64,000 nt of DNA from JAHEJV01 sp964653555 (GCA_964653555.1 CAZZFT010000008.1:1-64000), one strand, 5' to 3'. Counted from the first letter of the stretch, positions 32,492 to 42,500 are shown. The notes: generated by a model from the sequence alone, not told the origin. A program made the numbers and translations.

Positions 32492-32507
32492 CACGGGAGG
32501 TGGCAGG

Positions 32508-33767
32508 GTGTCCGCGAAGCCGAACGTGACGGTCCTGGGAGGCGGGTTCGCGGGGCTCGAGACCGCGTTCACCCTGCGTCACAACCTGGGGGAGCGGGTC
32601 GCGCTGCGCTTGATCTCGGACCGCGACGAGTTCCTGTTCAAGCCCGACACGGTCTACATCCCCTTCGGCCGGGATCCGCTGCGCTGTCGGATCCCGCTCG
32701 CCGAGCCCCTGCGGCGCAAGCAGATCGACTGGGTGCACGGGCGGGCGCGCGCGATCGACCCGGAGCGCAAGACGGTCGAAGTGGGGAGGCAGAGCCTCGC
32801 CTACGACTATCTCGTGGTCGCGACGGGAGCGGAGATGCGACCGGGGGAGATCCCCGGCCTCGCCGAGCACGCCCACATCGTCTGGACGCCGGAGAACCTG
32901 ATGGAGCTCGGTGCGGCCCTGGAGCGGGTCGTGCAGCAGGCGCGCGCGCGGCGCCAGCAGCAGATCCTGTTCGCCGTCCCTCCCAACAACCGCTGCGCCG
33001 GTCCGCTCTACGAGCTGGCCCTGATGATCGACACCTGGCTCCGCCGCGGCGGGGACCGCGATCCCGTGGACCTCGTCTGGACCACCTACGAGGACAGCTT
33101 CCTCCAGGCCTTCGGTCCGCGGCTGCACACCGTGGTGCGCGAGGAGTTCGAGCAGCGGGACATCGAGGGCATCCACAACACGCGCATCGAGGCGGTCGAG
33201 CCCGGCGTCGCCCACTACGACGGCGGCGTCGAGCGCTCCTTCGACCTGCTGATCACCTTCCCGCCCAGCGTGGCCGGAACCGCGTTCCCGGGACTTCCCG
33301 CAGACGACCGCGGCTTCCTCCGCGTCGAGCCCGCCGGCCGTCGGGTGAAGGGATCGGAGGACCTGTTCGCCGTCGGAGACGCGTCCAATTTCCCGATCAA
33401 GCAGGCGTTCCTCGCGCTGCTCCAGGCCGACGCGGCCGCGGAGCATCTCTCGGCCGAGCTCGAGAGCCGCGAGCCCGAGTTCGACTTCGAGCCGCTCACC
33501 CTGTGCGTGATCGACGAGCTGAACAAGGCGACCTTCGCCCAGGTGCCGCTGCGTTACACGGGCGAGCCGGACCATCCGATCGACGTCGACACGCGGGACG
33601 ACGAGCACTACAAGGTCGGCGTGTCGCCGCTCTGGCGGGTGGCGAAGACGGCGCTCGGACTCTACCTGCCCTGGCGCTTCGGGCGCGGCGAGCCTTTCTA
33701 CCAAGGGATGGCCTGGGAGGCGATGGACCTCGGCCTGAAGGTCATGGCGAAGGCGCTCGCCCGCTAG
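32508..33767 (+). CDS. FAD/NAD(P)-dependent oxidoreductase, SQR/NDH-2-like
   Basis: 419 aa. The FAD-binding Rossmann motif is 'VTVLGGGFAGLETAFTLR' near the N-terminus, 'YDYLVVATGAEMRPGEIPGL' follows, and the second dinucleotide region 'ILFAVPPNNRCAGPLYELALMIDTWLR' is typical of sulfide:quinone reductase-like proteins. 'DLFAVGDASNFPIKQAFLALLQADAAAEHL' closes the FAD site. No clear redox Cys pair was seen, so quinone reduction with another donor is possible. GTG start after GGGAGG. It is followed within 5 bases by the RND permease, which suggests linked expression. Confidence 0.85.
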   Translation: MSAKPNVTVLGGGFAGLETAFTLRHNLGERVALRLISDRDEFLFKPDTVYIPFGRDPLRCRIPLAEPLRRKQIDWVHGRARAIDPERKTVEVGRQSLAYDYLVVATGAEMRPGEIPGLAEHAHIVWTPENLMELGAALERVVQQARARRQQQILFAVPPNNRCAGPLYELALMIDTWLRRGGDRDPVDLVWTTYEDSFLQAFGPRLHTVVREEFEQRDIEGIHNTRIEAVEPGVAHYDGGVERSFDLLITFPPSVAGTAFPGLPADDRGFLRVEPAGRRVKGSEDLFAVGDASNFPIKQAFLALLQADAAAEHLSAELESREPEFDFEPLTLCVIDELNKATFAQVPLRYTGEPDHPIDVDTRDDEHYKVGVSPLWRVAKTALGLYLPWRFGRGEPFYQGMAWEAMDLGLKVMAKALAR

Positions 33768-33771
33768 GCCG

Positions 33772-36700
33772 ATGGACGCGCCGGAAACGAAGGGTCCGCC
33801 CGATCCGGCGCCCGCCGAGCGGCAACCGATCCTCGCCCGGGTGGTGGACGTGTTCCTGCGCGGACACCTGCCCGTGTGGCTCCTGGGCGCGTCCCTCGTC
33901 GCGGGCGCCTTCGCGCTCGCGGCGACACCGCGCGAGGAGGAGCCCCAGATCGTCGTACCGATGGCCGACGTGTACGTCAGCGCGCCGGGTCTCGCCGTGG
34001 AGGAGGTCGAGCGGCAGATCGCGACGCGCCTGGAGAAGCTCTTCCTCCAGATCGACGGGGTCGAGCACGTGTACTCGGCGTCGTATCCGGGGCGCGCGGT
34101 GGTCACGGTGCGCTTCTTCGTCGGAGAGGATCGGGAGAAGAGCCTGCTCCGGCTCCACGACAAGCTGCAATCGAACACCGATCGGATTCCCCCTGGCGTT
34201 CAGTCGTGGGTCGTGAAGCCGATCGAGATCGACGACGTGCCGATCCTGGTCGCGACCCTCTGGAGCGAACGCCCCGACACGGTCGACGACCACGCGCTGC
34301 GTCGGATCGCCGAGGAGCTCGAGATCAAGCTCCAGGCGGTTCCGGGGACGAACCGGACCGAGGTGGTCGGCGGGCGACCCCGCGCAGTGCGCGTCGAGCT
34401 GGACCCCGACGCGCTCGCCGGGCGCCGGACCTCGGCGCTAGACGTGGCCTGGGCGCTCGGGGTCTCCAACGTCCGTCGGCCCGCGGGAGACTTCGATCGC
34501 CTCGACGTCCACACTCCCGTCGAAGGAGGCGATTTCGCCACGGACGCGGACGCGCTCCGGCGGCTCGTCGTGAACGTGGTGGACGGCCTGCCGGTGCGCC
34601 TGGGCGAGGTGGCCCAGGTCGTCGACGGCCCCGCCGAGCGCGAGAGCTACACCTGGATCGGCTTCGGCCCCGCCGAGATCGAGGAGTCCGCGCGGGTGAC
34701 CGACGGCGCCTTCTTCCCGGCGGTGCACGTGGCGGTCGCGAAGCAGCGCGGCACCAACGCCGTCGTCGTGGCGCGCCGGGTCGAGGCGCGCATCCGCGAG
34801 CTCGCCCCCGTGCTGCTGCCGGCCGGCGTCCAGGTGCGCATCACCCGCAACCAGGGAGAGACCGCGGACGCCAAGGTGAACGAGCTGCTCGAGGGGCTGC
34901 TCGTGGCGATCGTGATCGTGATCGGGCTCATCGCCTACAGCCTGGGCTGGCGCGAGGGGCTGGTGGTGGCCGTCGCCGTGCCGGTCACCTTCGCGCTGAC
35001 GCTGCTGCTGAACCTCGCCGCCGGATACACGATCAATCGGGTCACCCTGTTCGCGCTGATCCTCTCTCTCGGGCTCGTGGTCGACGACCCGATCGTCGAC
35101 GTGGAGAACATCCACCGCCACCTGCGCATGGGACGGGAGCCGCCCCTCGAGGCGGTGCGCCGGGCGGTGAACGAGGTCCGCCCTCCGATCCTGCTCGCCA
35201 CCCTCGCGGTGATCGTGTCCTTCCTGCCGATGACCTTCATCACCGGGATGATGGGCCCCTACATGCGTCCGATGGCCCTCAACGTCCCGGTGGCGATGGC
35301 GATGTCGATGGTCGTCGCGTTCACGATCACCCCCTGGCTCGCCTATCACGCCCTGCGCCGCAGCGTGCGGGCCCGGCCGGAGGAAGAGACCGGAAGCGAC
35401 GACGCGGCGCCCCTCTACCGCCTCTACGAGCGGGTGCTCGGTCCATTCCTCGACTCTGCGCGCGCGGCGCGCGCGCTGTTCGTCGCCACCGCGCTGCTGT
35501 TCGCGGCCGCCGCGGGGCTCGTCGCCCTGCGCGCGGTGCCGCTCAAGATGCTCCCCTTCGACAACAAGAACGAGATCCAGGTGCTGCTCGACGCTCCCGA
35601 GGGCACCACGCTCGAGCGCACCGACGCGACGGTGCGCAGCCTCGCAGAGGTACTGCGCCGGGCGCCCGAGGTGCGCGACTTCACGGTCTACACCGGCGTG
35701 GGATCGCCGATGGACTTCAACGGGCTGGTCCGCCACTACTATCTGCGGCGCGCCCCCGAGCTCGCCGACATCCGGGTGAACCTGGTGCCGAAGCGGCGAC
35801 GCGCGATGCAGTCCCACGAGCTGGCGCTGCGCCTGCGCCGCGAGCTGGAGGCGGTGGCCGACGCCGCGGGCTCGCGCATTGCGATCGTGGAGGTGCCGCC
35901 CGGACCGCCGGTGCTGGCCACGCTCACGGGCGAGATCAGCGCGGACCCGGGGGTGCCCTACCCGGAGATCCGCCGCGCGGCTCGCGCCCTGGAGCGCCGT
36001 CTCCGCGAGGAGCCCGGAGTCGGCGACGTCGATTCGACGGTCGGGGATCCCTCCCAGCGGCTCGTGTTCGTCACCGATCAGGAGAAGGCGGCGCTCTCTG
36101 GCGTGGCCGTGGCGGACGTCGCTGCCACGCTCGAGGTCGCGCTCGCCGGCAGCGATGCCACCCAGCTCCACGTCCCGGGCGAGGTGAATCCGCTGCCCGT
36201 CCGCCTGCGGCTGCCGCGCGCGGCGCGCTCCGGTGTCGAGCCGCTGCTCGCGATCGCGGTGATGGGTCGGCCCGGCGTGGTCAAGGAGGTCGACGACGGG
36301 GGCGGCGTGCGCGACGCGCCGACGCCGATCGTGCGGCTCGGCGAGCTGGGCCGCTTCGAGGTCCGGCCCGTCGAGCGGCCGATCCTGCACAAGGACCTGC
36401 GCCGCGTGGCCTGGGTCTACGCCGAGCCCGTGGGACGCGCGCCCGCCGAGGTGGCCGCGGATCTGGCGGCCGACCTGTTCGATGGCGCGCCGCCCGTGTC
36501 GGCGGGGCCGCGCACCCCGCGGCCGCTCGCCTTTCGCACCTACCTGGCGAGCGGCGGCGGGCTCCCGTGGTCGCTGCCGCAGGGGACCCATCTCTCCTGG
36601 ACGAGCGAGGGGGAGCTCGACATCACGCGCGACGTGTTCCGAGACCTGGGCATCGCCTTCGCCGTGGCCCTGGTCGGAATCTACGGGATCCTCATCTACC

Positions 36701-37194
36701 AGACGGCGAGCTACGCGATGCCCCTGATCCTGATGATCTCGATTCCACTGACGCTGATCGGCATCATGCCCGGCTTCTGGGCGCTCAAGGCATTCTCGGG
36801 CGGCGACGTGGGCGGCTTCGCGGATCCCACCTTCTTCACCGCGACGGCCATGATCGGCATGATCGCCCTCGCGGGCATCGCCGTGCGCAACGCCATCCTG
36901 CTGATCGAGTTCCTGCACGTGGGGCTGCGGCGGGGCGACGACCTGCGGGATGCGACGCTGCGCGCAGGGGCGGTGCGCACCCGTCCCATCCTGCTGACCG
37001 CCGGCACCGCGATGCTCGCCGCCGTTCCGATCACGCTCGACCCGATCTTCTCGGGCCTCGCGTGGGCGCTGATCTTCGGCCTGCTCGTCTCGACGGCCTT
37101 CACGCTGCTCGTCGTGCCGGCCGTCTACTACCGCGTCTACCGCGACCGCCCGGGGCACGGGCTGGGGTCCCCGGGCGCAGGGGAGGGCGCATGA
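33772..37194 (+). CDS. RND efflux transporter, inner-membrane permease
   Basis: 1140 aa, the size of AcrB/CusA pumps. It has an N-terminal helix ('LPVWLLGASLVAGAFALAA'), two large periplasmic domains, and TM4 'LILSLGLVVDDPIVDVENIHRHL' with the paired Asp of proton-driven HAE-type pumps. Helices also include 'SFLPMTFITGMMGPYMRPM' and 'ATAMIGMIALAGIAVRNAILLIEFL'. Two-fold repeat as expected. The adaptor gene follows with a 4-base overlap; no outer-membrane channel gene is adjacent, so it must use one encoded elsewhere. Substrate unknown. Confidence 0.93.
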   Translation: MDAPETKGPPDPAPAERQPILARVVDVFLRGHLPVWLLGASLVAGAFALAATPREEEPQIVVPMADVYVSAPGLAVEEVERQIATRLEKLFLQIDGVEHVYSASYPGRAVVTVRFFVGEDREKSLLRLHDKLQSNTDRIPPGVQSWVVKPIEIDDVPILVATLWSERPDTVDDHALRRIAEELEIKLQAVPGTNRTEVVGGRPRAVRVELDPDALAGRRTSALDVAWALGVSNVRRPAGDFDRLDVHTPVEGGDFATDADALRRLVVNVVDGLPVRLGEVAQVVDGPAERESYTWIGFGPAEIEESARVTDGAFFPAVHVAVAKQRGTNAVVVARRVEARIRELAPVLLPAGVQVRITRNQGETADAKVNELLEGLLVAIVIVIGLIAYSLGWREGLVVAVAVPVTFALTLLLNLAAGYTINRVTLFALILSLGLVVDDPIVDVENIHRHLRMGREPPLEAVRRAVNEVRPPILLATLAVIVSFLPMTFITGMMGPYMRPMALNVPVAMAMSMVVAFTITPWLAYHALRRSVRARPEEETGSDDAAPLYRLYERVLGPFLDSARAARALFVATALLFAAAAGLVALRAVPLKMLPFDNKNEIQVLLDAPEGTTLERTDATVRSLAEVLRRAPEVRDFTVYTGVGSPMDFNGLVRHYYLRRAPELADIRVNLVPKRRRAMQSHELALRLRRELEAVADAAGSRIAIVEVPPGPPVLATLTGEISADPGVPYPEIRRAARALERRLREEPGVGDVDSTVGDPSQRLVFVTDQEKAALSGVAVADVAATLEVALAGSDATQLHVPGEVNPLPVRLRLPRAARSGVEPLLAIAVMGRPGVVKEVDDGGGVRDAPTPIVRLGELGRFEVRPVERPILHKDLRRVAWVYAEPVGRAPAEVAADLAADLFDGAPPVSAGPRTPRPLAFRTYLASGGGLPWSLPQGTHLSWTSEGELDITRDVFRDLGIAFAVALVGIYGILIYQTASYAMPLILMISIPLTLIGIMPGFWALKAFSGGDVGGFADPTFFTATAMIGMIALAGIAVRNAILLIEFLHVGLRRGDDLRDATLRAGAVRTRPILLTAGTAMLAAVPITLDPIFSGLAWALIFGLLVSTAFTLLVVPAVYYRVYRDRPGHGLGSPGAGEGA

Positions 37195-38297
37195 GTCCCG
37201 TCGCACGTCGCGTCGTGGAGGTGGGGATCGGCCTCGCCGTGCTGATCGCCGCCGTCAGCGCGCTCTCCGGCGGGTGCGGGGAGCGCGTGGAGCCGGGCGT
37301 GGTGGCGGTGCAGGGGATCGCGGCCGCGGGGCAGCCGGTCGCGGTGGAGGACGAGACGGAGACCGCGGTCGAGTGGGCGAGCGGTCAGGTGGCGTCCGCT
37401 CGCCAGACCGCGGTGGCCTCCCGGGTACTGGCGCGGATCGAGGACGTGCGGGTGCGCGCCGGATCGCCCGTGGCCGAGGGCGATGTGCTGGTCGTGCTCG
37501 ACGCGCGCGACCTGGGGGCGCGGCTGGGGGAGACCGAGGAGGCGCTGCGCGCGGCTCAGGCCCGCCTCGAGCTCGCGCAAAGCGACTACGCCCGGGTCCA
37601 GGAGCTCTTCGGCAGTGGCGTCGTCCCCCAGCAGCGACTCGATCAGGCGAGCTCCGCGCTGCGCGCCGCGACGGCCGAGGTCGCGGCGCGGGCGGAGGCA
37701 CGCGAGCAGGCCCGTGCCGGCCGCTCCTTCGCGGAGATCCGCTCGCCCGTCACCGGCCGCGTCGTCGATCGGCTCGCCGAGCCGGGCGACACCGCCGTGC
37801 CGGGCCAGCCCCTGATGCGCATCTACGATCCCAGCCTGCTGCGCGTGGAGGTGCCCGTACGCGAGTCGCTGGCGGTCGCGCTCGCCGTGGGCGACGTGCT
37901 GCGCGTGGAGGTGCCGGCGCTCGACGAGACGCTCGAAGGGCCGATCGACGAGCTGGTGCCCTTCGCCGAGCCCGGCGCGCGAACGCTGCTGGTGAAGGTG
38001 CGGCTGCCTCGCACCGACGGGCGCCTGTTCGCGGGCATGTTCGCCCGCGTGGCGATTCCGGCCGGCGTCCGTCGGCGGATCGTCGTCCCCGAGCGGGCGG
38101 TCCAACGGGTGGGCCAGCTCGAGTCGGTCCTCGTGGTTTCGGAGAGCGGCGAGGTGGAGCGCCGGATGGTGACGACGGGGCAGCGGGCCGGAGCCGCCCG
38201 GGTGGAGGTTCTGAGCGGCCTGACGCCGGGTGAGCGCGTGCTCGTCGCGGACGCGGAGCCGCCCGCGGAGGGCGGCGGGGAAGGGAGCCGACCATGA
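37191..38297 (+). CDS. RND pump periplasmic adaptor (membrane-fusion protein)
   Basis: 368 aa. An N-terminal membrane or signal segment ('VVEVGIGLAVLIAAVSALSGGC', possibly lipidated at Cys, though the lipobox is poor) precedes the lipoyl halves 'VLARIEDVRVRAGSPVAEGDVLVVLDARDL' and 'FAEIRSPVTGRVVDRLAEPGDTAVPGQPLMRI', separated by an alpha-hairpin (about 105-175). The beta-barrel and membrane-proximal domains follow ('RTLLVKVRLPRTDGRLFAGMFARVAI'). It bridges the permease to an outer-membrane channel. The stop overlaps the start of trxC. Confidence 0.9.
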   Translation: MSPVARRVVEVGIGLAVLIAAVSALSGGCGERVEPGVVAVQGIAAAGQPVAVEDETETAVEWASGQVASARQTAVASRVLARIEDVRVRAGSPVAEGDVLVVLDARDLGARLGETEEALRAAQARLELAQSDYARVQELFGSGVVPQQRLDQASSALRAATAEVAARAEAREQARAGRSFAEIRSPVTGRVVDRLAEPGDTAVPGQPLMRIYDPSLLRVEVPVRESLAVALAVGDVLRVEVPALDETLEGPIDELVPFAEPGARTLLVKVRLPRTDGRLFAGMFARVAIPAGVRRRIVVPERAVQRVGQLESVLVVSESGEVERRMVTTGQRAGAARVEVLSGLTPGERVLVADAEPPAEGGGEGSRP

Positions 38298-38722
38298 TCC
38301 GCACTTGTCCCGGCTGCGGCCGCAAGAACCGGGTTCCCCCCGAAAAGCTCGCGAGCGAGGGGCGCTGCGGAGCGTGTCACGCGCCGCTCCCGCCGCTCGC
38401 CGAGCCCCTCGACGTGGGGCCCGCCGAGCTGGAGGCGATCGCGCAGGCCGCGCCGGTGCCGATCCTCATCGACTTCTGGGCCGAGTGGTGCGGACCGTGT
38501 CGCGCGGCGGCGCCCGAGGTGCGTCGCGCGGCCGCGGAGATGAGCGGGAGGGCGCTGGTGCTGAAGGTCGACACCGAGTCCCACCCCGCGCTCGCCCAGC
38601 GCTTCGGGGTGCGCGGCATCCCCCACTTCGTCGTGATGCGCAGCGGCGAGACCGTCGATCAGCAGTCGGGCCTGGTGGACCACCGGGAGCTGCGCAGACG
38701 CCTGGAACAGGCCGGGGCCTGA
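38294..38722 (+). CDS. trxC: Thioredoxin 2 with N-terminal zinc finger
   Basis: 142 aa. N-terminal zinc ribbon C5-x2-C8 ... C25-x2-C28, then a thioredoxin fold with the active site W65-C66-G-P-C69 ('LIDFWAEWCGPCRAAAPEV') and the cis-Pro 'GIPHFVVM'. This is the TrxC layout, often linked to oxidative stress. ATG overlaps the adaptor stop by 4 bases, so it is the last gene of the oxidoreductase-RND-adaptor-trxC unit. It converges with ppiD 12 bases away; GAGGGCCCTC at the junction may aid termination. Confidence 0.93.
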   Translation: MIRTCPGCGRKNRVPPEKLASEGRCGACHAPLPPLAEPLDVGPAELEAIAQAAPVPILIDFWAEWCGPCRAAAPEVRRAAAEMSGRALVLKVDTESHPALAQRFGVRGIPHFVVMRSGETVDQQSGLVDHRELRRRLEQAGA

Positions 38723-38734
38723 GGGCCCTCGCGC

Positions 38735-40243
38735 TCAGCGACGCTCGATCGCCGCGGTGTTCACGACCAGGTCGCCCGATTCCCGCAGCGCCGCCTCGCG
38801 TGCGTCGAGCCAGGACTGGGTGCGCAGGTTGCGCTTCGCCTCGAGCAGCTCTTCGCGCTTGGCTTCCACGCGCTCGTCGATCTGCTCCTCGGTCGGCTCG
38901 CTGCGCTCGACCACCTGGACGAGCGCGAACCGGTCTCCCACTTCGAAGACCTCGGGCGAGCTCTCGCCCGGCTCGAGCGCGAAGGCCGCCGCCAGCAGCT
39001 CGGGAGCGGCGCCGAGCCCCGGCACGAAGCCATTGGGCGAGCGCCGAACGCCGAAGTCGGACGACACCTCGAGACCCTGGGCCGCCCCCGCCTCCTTCAG
39101 CGACTGGCCGCCACGGATCGCCGCGGCGAGCCGATCCGCCTCGGCGCGCGCGCGGTCGCGCAGCGCTTCCTCGCGCAGCAGGTCTGCCGCGATCTGCTCG
39201 CGCACCTCCTCGAGCGGGCGCGACACCGCCTCCTCCCGCTCCTCGACCCGGATCAGGTGGAAGCCGAAGTCGGTGCGCACGGGCTCGCTGATCTCGCCGG
39301 GCTGGAGCGCGAAGGCCGCCCGCTCGAAGTCGGGCACCATCTGGCCGCGCGCGAAGAACCCCAGATCACCGCCGTTCGCCTGGGAGCCCGGGTCCTGGGA
39401 GACCTCCCGGGCCACGTCCTCGAAGGCCTCCCCGGCGGCGATGCGCGCGGCCGCGGCCTCGATGTCCGCCTTCGCCTGGGCCACCTCCTCCGGGGACGCG
39501 TCGCGCGACACCGAGCGCAGGATGTGCCGTGCGCGCACCCGCTCGGGCCGGTTGAACTCCGCGTTTCGCTCGTGGTAGCGCTGGGCGACCTGGTCCGGAC
39601 GCGTGGTGAGGACCTCCTGGATCGCCTCCTCTCCGATCTCCGGCGCCTCTCCGTCGCTGTCGATGCCGACCTCGACGGTGGCGATCCGCACCTCCTCCAG
39701 CTCGCGCCGCACCACCTCGCGCGCCTCACCGGGAGAGACCTCGGGCTGGCTGGAGAGCAGGGACACCATCTTCGCCGCCAGCAGGGCCAGGCGGCGATCT
39801 TCCATGAAGGCGCGCTGGCTGCCGTAGTTGTACTCGGCGAAGGCCTCGAAGCGCTCGCGGTCGAAGCGGCCCCCCTCGTCCCGGAAGCCCGGCTCCGAGA
39901 GCACGAGCTGCTCGATCTCGCGCTTGGTCACCTGGAGGCCCATCTCCTCGGCGGCCGAAGCCAGGAGCCCCTCCTGCACCAGCTCTCGCGTGGCGACGTC
40001 GTCGAGAGCGTCGCGGAGCGCGCGGGCGTCGAACTGGTCCCCCAGCTGATCCTGGAGCATCGCCTCGCGCCGGGCCCGCACGCGCTCGAACTCCTGGGTC
40101 CCGAACTGGTAGGGACCCACGCGCACCACGTCTCGCGAGGTGGAGAAGCTCATCGGGCCCTGGAGACCCAGGAACACCACGAATACCCCGCCCACCCCGA
40201 TCACGATCAGCGCTGTGAGCCAGCGACGACCTCCGCGCAGCAT
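38735..40243 (-). CDS. PpiD/SurA-type periplasmic peptidyl-prolyl isomerase
   Basis: 502 aa. A single N-terminal membrane anchor ('WLTALIVIGVGGVFVVFLGL') is followed by a SurA_N-like chaperone domain (about 35-180) and a parvulin domain at about 215-320: 'VRARHILRSVSRDASPEEVAQAKADIEAAAARIAAGEAFEDVAREVSQDPGSQANGGDLGFFARGQMVPDFERAAFAL...FGFHLIRVE'. The C-terminal domain is a second substrate-binding region. It is a folding catalyst for outer-membrane proteins. ATG 40243 is chosen; a TTG lies 9 bases upstream. Confidence 0.92.
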   Translation of the reverse strand: MLRGGRRWLTALIVIGVGGVFVVFLGLQGPMSFSTSRDVVRVGPYQFGTQEFERVRARREAMLQDQLGDQFDARALRDALDDVATRELVQEGLLASAAEEMGLQVTKREIEQLVLSEPGFRDEGGRFDRERFEAFAEYNYGSQRAFMEDRRLALLAAKMVSLLSSQPEVSPGEAREVVRRELEEVRIATVEVGIDSDGEAPEIGEEAIQEVLTTRPDQVAQRYHERNAEFNRPERVRARHILRSVSRDASPEEVAQAKADIEAAAARIAAGEAFEDVAREVSQDPGSQANGGDLGFFARGQMVPDFERAAFALQPGEISEPVRTDFGFHLIRVEEREEAVSRPLEEVREQIAADLLREEALRDRARAEADRLAAAIRGGQSLKEAGAAQGLEVSSDFGVRRSPNGFVPGLGAAPELLAAAFALEPGESSPEVFEVGDRFALVQVVERSEPTEEQIDERVEAKREELLEAKRNLRTQSWLDAREAALRESGDLVVNTAAIERR

Positions 40244-40538
40244 TCGCAGCAAATCGGTCCCTCCCGGCTCATCTCCGGGCGCGCTTCGGTCGAAGAAGTG
40301 CCCGGAGGGAAGGCGGGAGACTACGAAGAGGCGGTCGCCCGAGCAACCGGACGCCGGTCTTCGCGCGCGCATCGCTTGAACCCCCCGGAGCGGGCTGATA
40401 GCATCGCGCGCAAGCGCGGTGGGTGGGGGAAACGGCGTTGAAATCCGCCTACTTAGCTGCGCTGAAGCCTGGACGCGTCGACCGTTGCAGGCGTTTCGCC
40501 AGAACGGAGACCGTCCAGCCGCCACGTGGGGGGGCATC

Positions 40539-41576
40539 GTGATCCTCGACCCGATTCTCGGCTGGTTCTCGAGCGACCTGGCGATCGATCTCGGCACGGC
40601 CAACACGGTCGTGTACGCGAAGGGCCAGGGCATCGTCGTTTCGGAACCCTCGGTCGTCGCCGTCGCGCGCGACGGCCGTGGGATCGACAAGGTGCGAGCC
40701 GTCGGCAAGGCGGCGAAGGAGATGCTAGGCCGCACCCCGGGCAACATCGTGGCGATCCGACCGATGAAGGACGGCGTGATCGCCGACTTCGAGATCACCG
40801 AGGCGATGCTGCGCTACTTCATCGCCCGCGTTCACGACCGCAAGCGGCTGGTGCGTCCGCGCATCGTGATCGCCGTGCCCTCGGGCATCACGTCGGTCGA
40901 GAAGCGCGCGGTGCGCGAGTCGGCGATGTCGGCCGGCGCCCGCGAGGTGTACCTGATCGACGAGCCGATGGCGGCCGCGATCGGAGCCGGGCTGCCGGTG
41001 ACCGAGCCCTCGGGCAACATGATCATCGACATCGGCGGCGGCACCACCGAGGTCGCGGTGATCTCGCTCTCGGGCATCGTCTACTCGAACTCGGCGCGCG
41101 TAGGCGGCGACAAGATGGACGAGGCGATCATCAACTACGTCAAGCGGAAGTACAATCTGCTGGTCGGTGAGCGCACCGCCGAGTTGATCAAGATCAACAT
41201 CGGTTGCGCCTGTCTCTCCGACGAGAACGCATCGATGGAGGTGAAGGGTCGCGACCTCGTCGCGGGCGTTCCCAAGATCCTGGAGATCAAGGCCGAGGAG
41301 GTGCGCGAGGCGCTCTCGGAGCCCGTGAACCAGGTGGTCGAGGCGGCGAAGATCGCGCTCGAGCGCACGCCCCCCGAGCTGGCGGCCGACATCGTCGACA
41401 AGGGCATCGTCCTCGTCGGCGGTGGCGCCCAGCTTCGCAACCTCGACGTGTTGCTCCGGGAGGCGACGGGCCTCCCGGTCATGCTGGCAGAGGATCCCCT
41501 CACCGCTGTCGCCATCGGGACCGGGCGAACACTCGACGAAATGTCCCTGTTGAGGGAAGTCGCGATTCGTTCCTGA
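40539..41576 (+). CDS. mreB: Rod shape-determining protein MreB
   Basis: A 345-aa bacterial actin that guides lateral wall synthesis. Phosphate-1 'LAIDLGTANTVVYAKGQGIV', connect/phosphate-2 'GNMIIDIGGGTTEVAVISLSGIVYS' and the adenosine motif 'GIVLVGGGAQLRNLDVLL' are all clear. GTG 40539 follows GGGGGG at a suitable distance, giving the usual N-terminus. First of the mreBCD-mrdA-rodA cluster; 295 bases separate it from the divergent ppiD, and I saw no defined promoter motif there. Confidence 0.97.
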   Translation: MILDPILGWFSSDLAIDLGTANTVVYAKGQGIVVSEPSVVAVARDGRGIDKVRAVGKAAKEMLGRTPGNIVAIRPMKDGVIADFEITEAMLRYFIARVHDRKRLVRPRIVIAVPSGITSVEKRAVRESAMSAGAREVYLIDEPMAAAIGAGLPVTEPSGNMIIDIGGGTTEVAVISLSGIVYSNSARVGGDKMDEAIINYVKRKYNLLVGERTAELIKINIGCACLSDENASMEVKGRDLVAGVPKILEIKAEEVREALSEPVNQVVEAAKIALERTPPELAADIVDKGIVLVGGGAQLRNLDVLLREATGLPVMLAEDPLTAVAIGTGRTLDEMSLLREVAIRS

Positions 41577-41597
41577 CGCCGGTCCGGCGCAGGTGTC

Positions 41598-42500
41598 ATG
41601 ACCGAGATCCGAAGTCGGGTGTTGCTCGCCGGCCTTACGGCCGTGTTGATCGGGATCGCCCTGATCAACATGGTCGTCGATCGCCGGGCGCTCCAGGAGG
41701 GCGGCCGCGAGCTGTCCTGGTGGAGCGGGCTGGTGCTCGACGTGGCCGTTCCACTCCAGAAGGCGATCGCCATGCCCCTGACGATGGCGCGCGACGGCTG
41801 GGGCGAGTACGTGGCCCTGGTCGGGGTGCGCCGCGAGAACGGGGATCTGCGCGACGAGCTGGCGGTCGCCAGGGACGAGAACCTCCAGCTGCGCGAGGCG
41901 CTCGTGGCCAGCGGTCGGCTCGAGCGGATCGCCGCGATGCGCGAGGGCTTCGACATTCCGATGCTGCCGGCCGAGCTGGTCGGGCTCGACGCCTCGAGCT
42001 GGTTCCGCTCGGTGCTGCTCGATCGCGGCCGCCACCACGGCGTGCACGCGGGCATGCCGCTCGTCTGCGAAGACGGCCTCGTGGGCCTGGTGACCGCGAC
42101 CTCGCGCAAGGCCGCTCGCGGCATGCTGCTGCTCGACCGGCAGAGCGCAGTGGGCGCGATGGTGCAGCGCAGCCGTACGCGCGGCATCGTCCGCGGGACC
42201 GGGGACGGGCTCGTGTTCGAGTTCGAAGGCCGCGAGACCGACGTCGCCCCCGGCGACCTCCTGATCACCTCGGGCCTGGGCGGCGTCTTTCCGAAGGGAC
42301 TGCGGATCGGGGCGATCACGACCGTCCAGGAGGGGGGCACGCCGCTGATGCGCGAGGCCCGGGTGGAGCCCGCCGTGGACTTCGGTCGCCTCGAGCAGGT
42401 GTTCGTGATGCTGCGGCGCGGCGCCACCATGGATCTGCTCTACGCCACCGAGGGCGGAGACCTGAACGAGGAGGACCTCGCGCCCGGGGACGACTCGTGA
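41598..42500 (+). CDS. mreC: Rod shape-determining protein MreC
   Basis: 300 aa. N-terminal membrane helix ('LLAGLTAVLIGIALINMVV'), a coiled coil (about 75-110, 'LVGVRRENGDLRDELAVARDENLQLREAL') and the two beta-barrel domains, with 'AELVGLDASSWFRSVLLDRGRHHGVHAGMPLVCEDGLVGLV' and 'GDLLITSGLGGVFPKGLRIGAI'. The periplasmic MreC scaffolds PBP2. Starts 21 bases after mreB; the stop overlaps the mreD start. Confidence 0.95.
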   Translation: MTEIRSRVLLAGLTAVLIGIALINMVVDRRALQEGGRELSWWSGLVLDVAVPLQKAIAMPLTMARDGWGEYVALVGVRRENGDLRDELAVARDENLQLREALVASGRLERIAAMREGFDIPMLPAELVGLDASSWFRSVLLDRGRHHGVHAGMPLVCEDGLVGLVTATSRKAARGMLLLDRQSAVGAMVQRSRTRGIVRGTGDGLVFEFEGRETDVAPGDLLITSGLGGVFPKGLRIGAITTVQEGGTPLMREARVEPAVDFGRLEQVFVMLRRGATMDLLYATEGGDLNEEDLAPGDDS

